This document shows, in pieces, positions 10,455 to 21,874 of a DNA stretch of 64,000 nt. Position numbers and translations under genes: made by a program. Origin of the DNA: Rhynchopus euleeides (lineage: Eukaryota; Euglenozoa; Diplonemea; Diplonemida; Diplonemidae); NCBI GenBank assembly GCA_963210315.1, contig OY723271.1, positions 2,046,001-2,110,000 of the forward strand, in the 5' to 3' direction. Position 1 is the stretch's first letter. The number at the start of each line of letters is the position of its first letter. The notes under the pieces were generated by a model. The model made no database searches, had not been told where the DNA came from, and saw nothing but the letters and a program-made list of their open reading frames with translations.

Positions 10455-12455
10455 ATGGGCAAGCGGAAGCACAAAGGCAAGGGTGGGGGTGGCGGTGGCG
10501 GCGGGGGGGAGGCGGACATCAGCCCGGCCCAGATGGCCAGCATGGTGGGGCTCGGGGGCAGCACCGGCGCACCCCAGCATGTTTCCGGCGGGAAGCGGAA
10601 GCGCGGCGGGACACACGCGGGGCCCTCCGCCGGATCCCCGCAAGCCGAACCCAGCGCCCCCCCGACAGGGGCTTCCAAGAGGGCACGTCTCGATCACGCC
10701 ACACCGCGCTCCGCACCTCTGACTGTGGAGGACTTCGGCGAGACCCCTGAGTTCCACCTGAAGCTCCTTGAGGAGAAGAAGGCGTGGGTGACAATGAAGG
10801 ACCTGCAGTGCCTCATCCTCTGGCTCATCGGGAAGTCCACTGTTTGCGACATGCCGAAGTGGATCTTCGTGAAGCACAAGTCGGAGGTGCAGACCTGCGT
10901 TGTCATCACGCTCAACTCCCTCTCCGTCCCGATGTGGTCCTCCTTCGGGCAGGAGTGCATGCCCTTCCTCAGCAGCTTCAAGGGAGACCAGGTCGACACA
11001 CGTCTCCTCACCCCAAAGCGGGATATAAAACACAACTCCTTCCTGACGGAGTTCTTCTCCAAGGATGCGTATCGGAAGCCCGCCTCCGGGTCTGTCGGGG
11101 CAGCCCTCGATGCACTGAAGGAGCGGGAGCAGCTCCTGAGGCGCCAGCAGGATACCACCACAGCTGCGACGGATGCGCCCCCCGCTGCTCCCGCCGCCAC
11201 ACCGGCTCCTCCCCAGGCAGGGCACAACAACCGCAACGGGCCTCCGGTTGAAGTGCCGGACATCTCGGAGGAGAGGGCTGTTGGGACCATCACCGGGCGG
11301 TATGTGCCGCATGTTGAGAAGCTGATTGAGAATGGGTTTGTCGTGGACACGTCAGGCGAAGGCACGGAAGGGTTTGTTCATTCGAAGGCGAGCGGGAGGG
11401 AGCTGGGGTCCCACGAGAGGCTGTACTGCGTCGACTGCGAGATGTGCCTCACGGAGGATGGATCCGAGCTGACGAGAATCTCGATGATCAACTGGAAGGG
11501 GGATGTGGTTTACGACACCCTTGTTGTGCCGGACAAACCCATTGTGGACTACCTCACCCGGTTCTCTGGCGTCACGGCGAGCATGCTCGAAGGGGTGACG
11601 ACACGCTTGTGCGACGTGCAGCAGCACCTCCTCACCCACTTCCTCTTCGAGGAAGTCGTGCTTCTGGGGCACTCTCTGGAGAACGATCTGAAGGCTCTGA
11701 AGATCATCCACCACAACGTGTGCGACACCACCATACTTTACCCCCACTTCCAGGGGCCCCCTCTGAAGAACTCTCTCAGGTATCTCTCGCTTCGCTACCT
11801 GCGTCGCGTCATCCAGGGGTCGAACAGCTCGACGAACAATGCGGACAACCCTTCGCACGTCGTGTCGCACAGCAGTGTGGGGCACTGCTCAGTAGAGGAT
11901 GCGCTCGCCGCGTTGGATCTCGTGAAGATGAAGGTGGAGTTTGGGGACAACTTTGGGGTGCCCTCGAAGCGGAGGATGGAGTCCATGATGAAGAGCGTCG
12001 ATGGGAGGTGCCTTGTGCTCGAGAATGCGGATTGTGTCCACACCATCCCGTCGAAGGATGCGCGTGCCGACATCATCCCTGTCGCCTCCGATTCGGAAGC
12101 TGCGAAGAAGCTGAAGAAGGCAATCAAAAACCCCGGGAAATTCGCCTTGGCGTTTGCGGATTTCCACGGGATCGAAAGCCTGCAGGAGGTGACGCGTTGG
12201 GCCCCGGATGACGAGGCGCAGGACGACCCTGATGACGAAATGCTCAAAGGCCTCCTCACGCACACCGACACCATGCTGAAGGAGATCTATGAGGCAGCCC
12301 ACCCGAACACCGCCTTCGTCATCATGTCGGGGCAGGTCAACGGGCTGAAGGAAATCCAAGATGAGGACTCCGACACCTACCTGGCGAGGTGGGACCGGAA
12401 CAGGCATGGTGTTGCCTTCCTGGGGGTCAAGCCGCCCGCCAGCACAGCGTCGTGA
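10455..12455 (+). CDS. REXO5/REXO1-like 3'-5' RNA exonuclease (DEDDh)
   Basis: Intronless, 666 residues from the ATG at 10455 (GCAATGGG) to TGA. The N-terminus is basic and glycine-rich (MGKRKHKGKG, then a Gly run), suiting nuclear or nucleolar targeting. Residues about 95-200 match the region that precedes the nuclease in REXO5-type proteins (LILWLIGKST, PKWIFVKHKSEV). The DEDDh nuclease spans about 320-490: D327 and E329 in YCVDCEMCL, D411 in LENDLKAL, H477 and D482 in GHCSVEDALAALDL. All catalytic residues are present. Family members trim 3' ends of snoRNA, rRNA and other structured RNA. Animal REXO5 has RNA-recognition motifs after the nuclease; I see no clear one in the remaining 180 residues, which hold a Lys-rich helix and a QDDPDDE acidic patch. 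Confidence 0.88.
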   Translation: MGKRKHKGKGGGGGGGGGEADISPAQMASMVGLGGSTGAPQHVSGGKRKRGGTHAGPSAGSPQAEPSAPPTGASKRARLDHATPRSAPLTVEDFGETPEFHLKLLEEKKAWVTMKDLQCLILWLIGKSTVCDMPKWIFVKHKSEVQTCVVITLNSLSVPMWSSFGQECMPFLSSFKGDQVDTRLLTPKRDIKHNSFLTEFFSKDAYRKPASGSVGAALDALKEREQLLRRQQDTTTAATDAPPAAPAATPAPPQAGHNNRNGPPVEVPDISEERAVGTITGRYVPHVEKLIENGFVVDTSGEGTEGFVHSKASGRELGSHERLYCVDCEMCLTEDGSELTRISMINWKGDVVYDTLVVPDKPIVDYLTRFSGVTASMLEGVTTRLCDVQQHLLTHFLFEEVVLLGHSLENDLKALKIIHHNVCDTTILYPHFQGPPLKNSLRYLSLRYLRRVIQGSNSSTNNADNPSHVVSHSSVGHCSVEDALAALDLVKMKVEFGDNFGVPSKRRMESMMKSVDGRCLVLENADCVHTIPSKDARADIIPVASDSEAAKKLKKAIKNPGKFALAFADFHGIESLQEVTRWAPDDEAQDDPDDEMLKGLLTHTDTMLKEIYEAAHPNTAFVIMSGQVNGLKEIQDEDSDTYLARWDRNRHGVAFLGVKPPASTAS

Positions 12456-14650
12456 CAGTGCGTGTGTGCTGGGGTTGTGGGTGGGCGGGGAGAGGGGTGA
12501 ATCTGGCTGGTCAGCTGGCTTCCCGGAGAGGGTGGGGCACAAAGAAAAGGAAAAATACCCCCCTGCCCCCTGCCCCGGGGAAGGGCACAAGGTCAGTCCA
12601 AACCGAAGCTCTGGTGCAGGCCGTTCCGCACGAGAGACATCAGCAGCTTTGGCCTATCGTGCGCTCTCTGTGAGATCACACACCGTTCACCTGTGTAATG
12701 TGCACAGTGCTCGCACGGCGGTGGGGGTCGTAACGCAACGACCTGCACCGCTGCTACAATCGGGGGGCGGGGGGGTGGGAGTGTATTTATATTACACATG
12801 TGTTGCCACATGTGTGTGCACGTGTCGCAAAGATGCTGGTGGCAGCCCCCCTTCCCGTCACCCCACTCCCCCCCTATTCTGTTTTCGCCGAAACCCCCCA
12901 AACCACTCGGATGGCGCCAGCAACCGGGGCCTGGTGGTTGCCCTTCCAGGTTGATCCACTCTTCATGACCAAGCCCTGATGCTGCTGCGCTCCGTCTGGA
13001 TGCACGTGCACCTTTGTGTGAGTATCCCACTAGCTTTTTCGCACTCACGCACAACGGCTCACGCGAGTGTTCGATAGTTTTCCCACCATATGCAGCAAAC
13101 ACCACCGTTCGGCACAAAATAATCGGAACGCAGGCCCACGCCTAACCTGCCTCAGTCCATGGAAAGAAATGCCGCATGTATGGACACCCAGACACGAATC
13201 ACCGACATGGGTGCCGCACCACAAAAAGACAAAACAAAATATATCCCCGGGGTTATCAATCATCATGGTGGGCGCATCGTGCGCCCTTGGTCTGCCTTTC
13301 CTTTACCGTGCAGCAAAAAAAATATGTATCCAGCGCGTCTTCTTTTGTTGTGCTGGAGCAGCGAGAGAGAGAGAGGGGGGCGCAGGAGAGAACACAGACC
13401 CCCTGCCCCGACCCCCCCCCCCCCTCCTCCTCCGGATTTGCCTTAGCCCTCCTCCCCCCCTCCAGTTTCCTGTGGAGACTCGCACCCCACACTCATCCCG
13501 CATATTGGCATTGCTTGTGGCGAAGGATATGTCAGGTGTTGTCGCCATTTCGGTTGGGGAAGACTCCGTTGGACGCCCCCACCACACATACCCACACATG
13601 GTTGTGCCATTTGTGATAGCGTATGGAAGGTTGGCAACTGCATACATCCACCGCGGCTGGTTTTCTTCATGAGTGTCGGCCGCACCGAGCGGGCGCTGAT
13701 ATGCTGCTTCCCACGTGACACCACACACACCACACACCACCGCCCCTCCCTACAGAGTTGGGAACACAGGCCGCTGCAACAAGGCCTTTCCCCCCTCCCA
13801 CCTGTCCCCCCTCGTCTCCCCGCCGTCTTCTTGGCAGGGGGGGGGGGGGTGAGGGGCGTCCCTGGGCAGATTCGCGTTCGCGCCACTCCCCCCCCCACCG
13901 CCCCTCCCCCCCCCCCCCCCCCACACACACCTTGCACAGAGAGATCACAGTGTGCTTGACACCACACACACAACACGGTGCCTTTTGAGGTGTCACTCTG
14001 ATTATTTTTTTGGCGCCTTTTTGAGGGGAGTGCCCCCCGGTGAGGGAGTTCCCTTTCCCTCACTCCAAAAAAGCAGAACAGGGGGGGCTGGGGTTTTTGC
14101 TGTAATCGCAGCGCCCCTTTCCGTCCCTTCTCTCTGATCTCCCGCCGTGGTGGGGGAGGTATTTTTTTTAGAATTGCCTCCAGAGCAGGGCGCTCGGTGC
14201 ATTCGACACTGCTGCAAAAAATAAAGCGATTCCGCGTGCCTCAGGTGGTCTCGATACCCAACACCCCCTACTCTCCCACCACCACCCCCTTTGCGTAGTC
14301 CATACTTTCGATAGGTCCTCTCTTGAGAGTGACGATTCTGGCAAACACTGCCTCTTCTCTTTCTCCCTCCCTACCTTCCTTTTTAATCTTCTGACCGACT
14401 GATTTTGGGCGCCCGCCCCTCCCCACCCTTTTCTCTTCTCACAAATTTACATCAATCTTCTGCTTTCCCGCCTTTTCGTTCATTTTTTTGTTCAGATCCC
14501 CCCCCCCTTTTTTTTGCGTTTCTTTTCGATTCGGTGGGACAAAAAAAACTGACAACTCACACACATTCCCCCACCCCCCTTCTCCTCCTCTCTTTCCTTA
14601 CGATATCTCTCTCACTCTCTCACTTGGCATAGCCCCGTCAGCTCGGGAGT
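12456..14650. other. Spacer, no gene seen
   Basis: Long C and G homopolymers (13400-13425, 13835-13850, 13885-13920) and CA repeats. The last 300 bases before 14651 are pyrimidine-rich and could be a promoter or 5' UTR of the next gene. No feature could be supported. Confidence 0.4.
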
Positions 14651-15745
14651 ATGATTCCTGTGACAATAGGCGTGCCGACAGATGGGTACTTGACCGGCGA
14701 AGATGATCACCACCACCACCACCACGGGGCTTATGTCAACGACCCCACCTGCAATTCTACCGGCATCCCCTTCGACACCACACCACACAGCTACATCGAC
14801 TCCTCACCCCACCACCCGCGGGGCTGCCAGTCCTGCGTGCAGGGCAACGCGGTTCTCGGCTGCCCGGTGGAGCTCTGCAAGACGGGGTACCCCTGCCCGC
14901 CTCTCCCCGCCGACAACCCTGGGGAGCTGTGGGCCTACCCGGCAGCCGCCCCGACCGCCACCGCGTTCACCCAGGGAGTCGTGCCGCCGGCGCCACACGA
15001 GCAGTCCACCTCGGAAGCGGGGTTCCAGGGTGTGGGTGTTGTGCGCATCCCCGTGAGCTACCCGCTGCTCCCCCTGCTGCCCCCACGCGCCGCGAAGGAG
15101 CAGCTGCAGAGGTGCGTGCGGGAGGAGGTGGAGGCGCGTGCCGCCGCGGCGCGGAGGCAGCACTCCATCAAGTCGAGCCTTGTGGTTGCCTTTGCGATCT
15201 TCGTGGTGCTGGAGACGTGCATCATCGTGGCGGCGTGCAGCTCCCCGTGGGATGTGAGCGGGCAGATCGCGTTTGCGAGCTTCGCCTCCATCATGTCGCT
15301 CAGCCTCATCTCCTTCGCCATGACGTGCTTCGTGACGCTCTCGCGGTGCAACAGTGGTGCAGAGACAACTCCCGCCCCTGCCGCAAGAGAGGGTTCCCAC
15401 ACGGAGGGGTCATCGAATGCATCTGCCAGCTCTGCAGCATCAGGAGAATCGCGCCCCCTGGCTTCGGCAAAGCTGCCCGTGTCGCAGAAGCTGCAGCAGC
15501 AGCATCAGGCAGGGATCCCAGCCGCTCCTCTGACGGAGAAGGACGCGTGGGAGGCTGAGAAGCGTGAGAAGCTGCGGCGGCTGCTGGCCCGGCTCTGGTG
15601 GGATTCATCCCGCGAGGCAGCTGGGGAAGGTTCGGCGAACGCGCGGTCTGCTTCTGTCGGGTGGCGGGCGTTCTCACAGCAGGGGCAGGCTGACAGCAGC
15701 ACCCACACGCCAGTGCAGGTGATCCGTGTTGTTGTGGAGCCGTGA
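14651..15745 (+). CDS. Unrecognised protein with two membrane helices
   Basis: Single open frame of 364 residues with host-like codon use, ending TGA. I do not recognise the family. Visible parts: a His run at residues 19-25 (DDHHHHHHG); a Cys-rich stretch at about 58-82 (GCQSCVQGN, GCPVELCKTGYPC); a proline-rich region; a charged helix before the membrane (EEVEARAAAARRQ); two hydrophobic helices at about 175-197 (SLVVAFAIFVVLETCIIVAA) and 205-229 (IAFASFASIMSLSLISFAMT); then a Ser/Ala-rich linker and a basic amphipathic tail (KREKLRRLLARLWW). The short loop between the helices suggests a hairpin with both ends on the same side. A start in an upstream exon is possible. Confidence 0.65.
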   Translation: MIPVTIGVPTDGYLTGEDDHHHHHHGAYVNDPTCNSTGIPFDTTPHSYIDSSPHHPRGCQSCVQGNAVLGCPVELCKTGYPCPPLPADNPGELWAYPAAAPTATAFTQGVVPPAPHEQSTSEAGFQGVGVVRIPVSYPLLPLLPPRAAKEQLQRCVREEVEARAAAARRQHSIKSSLVVAFAIFVVLETCIIVAACSSPWDVSGQIAFASFASIMSLSLISFAMTCFVTLSRCNSGAETTPAPAAREGSHTEGSSNASASSAASGESRPLASAKLPVSQKLQQQHQAGIPAAPLTEKDAWEAEKREKLRRLLARLWWDSSREAAGEGSANARSASVGWRAFSQQGQADSSTHTPVQVIRVVVEP

Positions 15746-16705
15746 GATGGGAGGGTAGGAGGGTGGGGGGGGGGGGGGTGGGGATTGTTTCAAATGAAGG
15801 AACGGAGGTTTTTCTTGGGTGAGGAGGTAGAGAGAGGAGATATACTATATGCAGCATTTCCCTGCCCCCTGCCCCCCCCCCACCCCCCTCCCTCCCCTCT
15901 CCTCTCCCCGCACCCCCCCCCCCCCTCCCAAAAAAATACAACTGCAGACAACACAATGCCTTCTCTGGCAGCAATGTGTGTATGTCAGGAGTTGGGTCCG
16001 CACTCCGTGCTGAACAGCACTTGGTGCATCGATACATTTTCGAAATTAAAAAAATGCAGAGAAAGGGGGGAACCAAAAGACGATGGCGCATCGTACAGCA
16101 GATATCCACCTTTATCAGTGTGGGATGTCAGCCGCGTGCGTGATTTATGTGCACTGTGTTAGGCGCATATGGGTCGCCATCGTGCAGCAGTCTGGCGAGA
16201 GAAGAAGCTGTGTTATTTCGGGGGGGAGGGGAAGGGGGGGGGGCAGTGGGTGATTTTTTTCTATTGCTGCAGAAGCTTCAGTGCAACGAACGGTGCTGTC
16301 AGCACGCCCCCCCCCCCCTCCCCCTTCCCCACCCCCCCCCCCCCCCTCAAGAGACAGCCCTCCTCAGTGAAAGGAAACCTTACGTTTTCCGTTTGATTTT
16401 ATATGATTATGTTCCATGAATTTTGTGAGGGCAGTGCCGAGCAGACCCCCCCCCCCCCCCAACAACGACGAATCGTGTCGGATGTGGGGTTGAGGCCCTG
16501 GAGGGGGGTCGGATCGATACATCCCCCCCTGGGTCCCTGGGGGTCGCGGCGGGGAATCCGGGGAGGCGAAGACCGCGTCGTATGTGGGTTGAGGGGGGGG
16601 AGGGTGATTGGGGTCGGTCGATACACCCCCCCCCCCCCTTTCCCAAGGACTGTTCCCTTTTCTCGGTCCTGCCCAACGGACCTCACCGATACCCGCGTGT
16701 CTCCC

Positions 16706-16708
<3 letters not shown>
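15746..16708. other. Spacer rich in C/G runs
   Basis: Poly-C and poly-G tracts throughout (15762-15780, 15870-15930, 16305-16348). No gene. A short imperfect repetition lies at 16490-16640 (TCGGATG/TCGTATG followed by GGGGTTGAGG). Confidence 0.4.

Positions 16709-16740
<32 letters not shown>
16709..16740. repeat. (TC)n microsatellite at SINE tail
   Basis: Perfect TC dinucleotide run directly abutting the repeat body. Its place matches the much longer run at 32109-32298 beside copy 2, so it looks like part of the element's 3' end. Confidence 0.8.
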
Positions 16741-16743
<3 letters not shown>

Positions 16744-17227
16744 TGCTTATAGTGTGAATATCCCCGAAACGAAAATACTCGCACCCCAAGGGTGTCGTCT
16801 ACTTAACTACGCGGGCCCGCGGCCCGGTAGACTCCCCTTGTTTGAGAGAGGAGCTGCTCTGGTGGGGTGAGGGAAGTGACACAGGAGGAGGAGAAGGCGC
16901 AGGCGCCACACGGTCTGTAGCGCCCGGTGACGCGCTACGTGAGGAGGGGGGATTAAGGTAGGCCCGGAAGCCTGTGGGCGCGTGCGGTGACCGCGCACGG
17001 GCGGAGGAGGAAGAGGCACCAGAACGGGGCCTTTGGGGAAGGGCTGCGTCAACGGACACGCCGTCGGGAGGGGAGGTAGTAGGAGAAGGTGGGTCCGGAT
17101 CAGCGGCGCCCACGTCAGCGTCAGCGTCAGCGGTGGGGATCACGTGGTCGACCCTAGGCCTTTGGGCAGGCAGTGCCGGGGTGGAACCGGTATGCGCCTC
17201 TAAGGCGGTGCGCTTCAGCTGCGCCAC
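16741..17227 (-). mobile_element. tRNA-headed SINE-like repeat, copy 1
   Basis: Read on the - strand, the head at 17227-17166 has a Pol III A-box-like TGGCGCAGCTGAAGCGC and a T-arm CCGGTTCCACCCCGG (B box, four-pair stem). A body of about 430 bp follows, ending TTTCGGGGATATTCACAC and then a (GA)n tract at 16709-16740. Copy 2 at 32299-32753 shares head, body and tail, and its head starts abruptly at the same base. A tRNA-derived SINE with a microsatellite tail is the best reading. Copy 1 lacks a clear upstream boundary, and a long open frame crosses it on the - strand (17443-16799), so a piece of a coding element remains possible. Confidence 0.5.
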
Positions 17228-17774
17228 GGCGGGGATGGATGGCCTGACGCCGTCGGGTGAGAGCCTCCTACGAGGCTGCATCAGGTGGCGGTGGGGTGAG
17301 CCCGGGGAGCACACGGTATGGGCCAGCCTCTTCAGGATAACTGGAGGGGTGGCGGGCTCGGGAGTAGCGGGACACGGGGTCGCTTCAGGGGAGGGCTGAG
17401 GCGCAGGCACACGGGGTGGCGTGGTGGAGGGAAGATCCCCCACGGTAGGCGCAGTCGCCTCTGGGAAGGGCGGGGTTTCTCTCCCCCTCTGGGAAGGGCG
17501 GGCTCTCTCTCCCCCCCCCCCCCCCCCCCTCCCCCGGGATTTTGTGCGGGGTGTCCCTCCCTTCCCTTGGGGAGCGTGGCAGTGCGTTTCTACACACTAC
17601 AGCCGCACAACGCTCGGAGGGGGGTGGGGGGGGGGGGAGGCCAAAGGAGGGGGGGGGGGGTGTGGGAGGGGGGGGGTCTACGCTCGACGATGCCCACCAC
17701 TCCCGATGAAGCCGGCTCTTCTCCTCATATGATATTCGATGTGGGGGGGATTTTTTATTGTCTTTTTGGCGTGT

Positions 17775-17805
<31 letters not shown>

Positions 17806-18098
17806 CGAAAGGCGCCCGCCGTACCCTCCAATGTACCCCCTCCCCCCCCCCCCCCTCCCCCGTCGTCTCACTATCGAGCACTCTCGTTGCCCCCTCCCCC
17901 CCGGGGTTGCCGGTATTTCTTTGCACGTGAAATCATCCGGCACTGCTCAATGCGGGTTGCTGGGTGTGCTTCCCTTTTGTGATGGTTGTTTTTTCTTGCT
18001 GGTTTTTTTTCCTGCAGTTTTTGTTCTTTTTGAATGGAAAGGGAAAGAACATCACGAGGCAGAAAACCGTTGATTACCTGCCTCTTCACTGCCCCTCC

Positions 18099-18133
<35 letters not shown>

Positions 18134-18943
18134 CGCGCCTGAAACGATTTTTCCAGTGTGCGCCCAATAAAAACTGCCAAGAGTGATCCGCGCAGATTTC
18201 ATGCTGGCCAGATCATACTGCAACATATTTTCAATTTATGATGTCGCCCAGTCCAGGGAACGAGGGCAGTGGGGTGGAAGCAGCCAATGCTACTCACTTC
18301 ATTCGACAGAGGCCAACGGGGTGGGGCGCTTCCGCATCGCTACGCCGGAGTGAAGGAGGCGGTGGATTTTTTTTCTGTTGCATTTCTCCTTGTTTAGTGA
18401 GAAAGGCACTGCGGGAAAAAACTGCCGCCGAAACTTCTGCCGGAAAAATAGTGGGAGACGTCCCACCCGCCAGTGGATGCGGGCAACAAACAAGGTCTGC
18501 TTCATTTCTTCTTCCGTGTGGTGGGTGAAGCAACGTGTAGAAATATTATTTTCGCCGAAACTTTGACGGAAAATAGCAGAGTGGCTGGTCTCCACTCCTG
18601 CACAGAACCGAACCTGTGTGCAGGGGGGTGGGGGAGGAGGGGGAGGGTGGGAGACGTGTTTGCTGCCCTCAAATTGTCTGTGCTACATGGTTCTCGCCAA
18701 AAAAATTACCCCCCCCCCCCAACCGCCAACGGGAGGGGGTGGGGGTGCACAGAGCTGTTTGGGGGGGGGATCCTTTCGGAAAATACAGAAAAAAGTCAGA
18801 AAATGGCGTTACAAAATCACCATCATATGTGCCTATCTCGCGTCTCCCCCGCCACCCCTCCCCCATCCGCCCCTTCCTTCCCCCTCGGACACGACCTGCA
18901 TTATGAGTGAAGGGATGTTAACTCTGTGCTTCCTGTTCTTATT
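17228..18943. other. Spacer, no gene seen
   Basis: G and C homopolymers (17510-17530, 17620-17680, 17788-17806, 17840-17855), a (CA)n tract at 18102-18131 and a GT tract at 17770-17790. No coding or shared-repeat signal. Confidence 0.4.
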
Positions 18944-19134
18944 CCGCACACTCGTGTGAGCAGAAAGTCACCCACCACAGCAAGCATCCGAACGTGCTCT
19001 ATACACTAACCCCACCCTTCATCAGGGCTCAGGGTGTGATTATCATTTCAGGTTTTGTGTGTAGAAGCGTCAACGCATCAACGAACAAAACACAGGCTAA
19101 GGGCGGTTGCTGCTGAATGGTGAAGTGACTTTTT
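18944..19134 (+). mobile_element. Solo split-direct-repeat (A-B), family 3
   Basis: The segment starts CCGCACACTCGTGTGAGCAG, carries the core GTAGAAGCGTCAACGCA at 19061-19077 and ends GTGAAGTGACTTTTT. It has the A-core-B layout of the terminal repeats in the two tyrosine-recombinase retrotransposons of this window but no internal genes, like a solo LTR. A near-identical copy lies at 49563-49751 and a diverged one at 19546-19732. Confidence 0.7.
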
Positions 19135-19545
19135 CTATTTCACTGCCCTGCCCTCCTCCCCGTGACTTTTATCGACATTATGCCTTGTAAACAGGTCACG
19201 CCATTGCTCAGATCGTGGGCAAAAAAAATCAAGTGTGTTCAAAATAGTTGGACAAAGCCTGTGGGGTCAGCTTCCCTTCATCCTCAAGTCCACACCCCAC
19301 ACTCCTGCATGTCGCGTGCGGCCTGTCAAAACACAGGCTCTTGCATAATTTTGTTGGAGTATCCCCTAAAAGGTCGGGTTCATCTCCAACACCCAAGCAT
19401 CTAGGGGCATATTACATCCCCGATTGCTCTCCATACAGGCCACAGGCATAGTTCTGTATTGGTGGGTTAATAAACTGGTTTGATTTACACGGTTTCTTTA
19501 TTTCTTTTACCCGCAAAGTACATTCACATGTAGTTATTTTGTATT

Positions 19546-19732
19546 AAGCACACTCGTGTGAGCGGAAAGCGCCCCACCACAGCTGCAACCAAACGTGCTC
19601 TATACACTAACCCCACCCTTCATCAGGCTCAGGGTGTGATCAGTTCAGGGTTTTGTGTGTAGAAGCGTCAACGCAACAAACAAAAGGAAATTCATCAGAG
19701 CGGTTGTAGCTGTGAAGTGATAGGGCGCTTTC
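19546..19732 (+). mobile_element. Solo split-direct-repeat, family 3, diverged copy
   Basis: The A part matches 18944-19060 closely (GCACACTCGTGTGAGCGGAAAG, TATACACTAACCCCACCC) and the core is at 19659-19675. The B part has drifted (AAATTCATCAGAGCGG). It is in the same orientation as the copy 600 bp upstream, so the intervening 410 bp could also be internal debris. Confidence 0.65.
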
Positions 19733-20586
19733 TGTTTGCCTCTCATACCCACTCGCATATAGTAGGACAAACTACTTCTATGATTTAACCCCCCCCCCCC
19801 ACCCCCTCACACACAGCAAACCTTATTGAGATATGGCAATGAGAAAAGAACCGGTTCTGCCGCTGGTGGTCGTGTTGTATCGTCACAAATTGTGCCTTTC
19901 GACTGCCCCCCCCCCCCCCTTTTTCTCGAGTGTCAGCCACCAGTTTATATCGTAACGTTTCCTTTTGTCGCATGTACAAACCATGTTGCATCCACACATG
20001 CACAACCCTGAGGGATCAGTAATAAAATGGTTTTTCTTTTGTCCACACCCAATGTGCAGATGCCCTGCCTGCTTCATACTGCATGCTACCGCGCCATTCT
20101 GACACGGTCGATCAGAATCGCACGGGGGCGGATTCAGTATGGTGCAGCCGTATTACTTTTGCATCCGAGACGATTGCCACACCCGCAGACACTCGCTCCC
20201 CACTCTTAATTTCCTGTTGCTTGTTGACAATATTCAGCTCTGGCATCTAAGCGTGCCTGTGATATGCCAGCGAGGGTTTTCAAAGTTGGTGCACTGGGAT
20301 GTCGCCATATTTTTCCGTGCAAGTCAACCGACTTGGAAGGCAGGAACGTGCTGTATGTCAAGGAGCGAACCATGTGTGTGATTCTGGCAAAAACAGTCTT
20401 CTTTTGGGGATGATTTTCCTACCACCCCCCACCCATCCCCCTGGCCCTGCCTGCACGAAAACCCCACACGCGCACGCAGGCTAAATCCCTTTCGTACCGA
20501 AGTCAAACAGCTCCCGCAGATTTTGTTGTGCTGTCTGCCTGGTTGTTGGCTTCCCACCCCCCCCCCCCCCCCCCCCACCACCACCA
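19733..20586. other. Spacer, no gene seen
   Basis: Contains C runs (19790-19805, 19905-19918, 20556-20575) and nothing else that could be supported. Confidence 0.4.
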
Positions 20587-20817
20587 CACGGTGGACTCCC
20601 ACCCCCTGGAGCGGGGGTCTGGGGCGGGGGTCTGGGAGACCCCCGCTAGCGGGAGTCTGGACCCCCACTCGCGGGGGTCCAGACCCCCGCTAGCGGGAGT
20701 CTGCCCTGCTATTTTTGGTGCCCAGACGACCCCCGCGAGCGGGGGTCGGACCTCGCCAGACCCCCGCTATTCCGATATCCCAAAAAGGTGCACCCTGACG
20801 TGTGGGAGTCCACCGTG
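20587..20817. mobile_element. Miniature inverted-repeat element, relative of the 44.9-kb TIR element
   Basis: 231 bp bounded by CACGGTGGACTCCC and its reverse complement, the same terminus as the two-gene element at 44864-48351. Inside are CCCGCTAGCGGGAGTC-type palindromes (20641-20660, 20684-20703) and a related CCCCCGCGAGCGGGGG. It has no coding capacity. It sits in a CAC repeat: CACCACCACCA borders both sides, consistent with a target duplication of up to 11 bp, though the repetitive site prevents measuring it. Confidence 0.8.
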
Positions 20818-21874
20818 CACCACCACCATCACCCTTTCTTTTCTGCTTGACTGGTCCTCTCTGTGGAGCACTGCCTTCCCACCCTATCTACTTCTTCTTC
20901 TCTCTCATTTGGATTCTCTCTTCTTGCCCTTTATTTTCTGGATTTTTTGCCCCCTCCCCCCCCCCCCCCCCACACCCACACCCACACACCTCGTGAAAGG
21001 GCCATCGACACTGGCGAGAAGGCTAAAATATATCTTTCTTGTTTGATCTGGAGGAGTTGGAGGATGATGCACACTGTTTGATAATATACAAGAAGAATTG
21101 GCCGTTTCACAATCACTTGCTGTGTTTTTCCATGTCCGTGGGTGATCGGGAGGTGGTGGTGGGGGGGGGGGGGGAGGGGGGTACTGCTCTGTCGAACTGT
21201 GTCAGTGTGCCACCGAAAACATTGGGAGGCCCGCTTTTCAGCATTTCGAACGAAAGTCTCTCACTTCCCCCACCCCCCGATCGTATGGGCAAGCAAAGCA
21301 AAAGTAAAAAAGGGGGGGCGGGCAATCCCATGCATGGGGAACAGATGATTTTGTTGTTCGCTGCAAAATATGAGCCACACATCATTGAAACGTGTCTTGC
21401 CAGCAGAGCCCCCTGGCGGGAATCTTTTCACCGCGCGGGACTGTTGGCAGCGCATGTGTCGATCCAACACACCACGCCCGTTCCCCCCCCCCCCTCCCTT
21501 TGTTCCGTATATGGTGTGGTGTACTACAAAAAAGGAGTAACATTGCAAGAAGGTGCTTGGGAGACTTGTTTTTTCCATTCACTCTCGAAATCAAAAACCT
21601 CCCCCCCCCCCTTTGTTCCGGTTGCACGAACAAAACAAAAGAAATCCCGGCAATCCTTTGCCGAAGGAGGGGGGGGGGGAATATAGTGGCCTGCAGAGAG
21701 CAAGCCAACCTGCGGTTGATCCGTTTACCGCAGAGTGCACAACGGCTCCGATGGCCTGCTGGGTAACCTTACAGGCGGTGCGATCACTCCCGTTGTTGGG
21801 TCACGGTCCGACAGTGGGAGTGCCACAGCCCCTTACAGTCTGCCAGATCCGCCTGGGTGTCCCTTTTTTTTTTT
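20818..21874. other. Spacer with short shared repeats
   Basis: 21514-21590 resembles 5797-5875 (TAACATTGCAAGAAGGTGCT). A CTTTTCACCG motif occurs at 21427, related to copies near 8969 and 55792. Otherwise C and G runs; no gene. Confidence 0.4.

Noticed and set aside
17166..17230. Functional tRNA gene
   Set aside because: Box-like sequences and a T-arm are present, but the anticodon stem and acceptor stem do not pair; a tRNA-derived repeat fits better.
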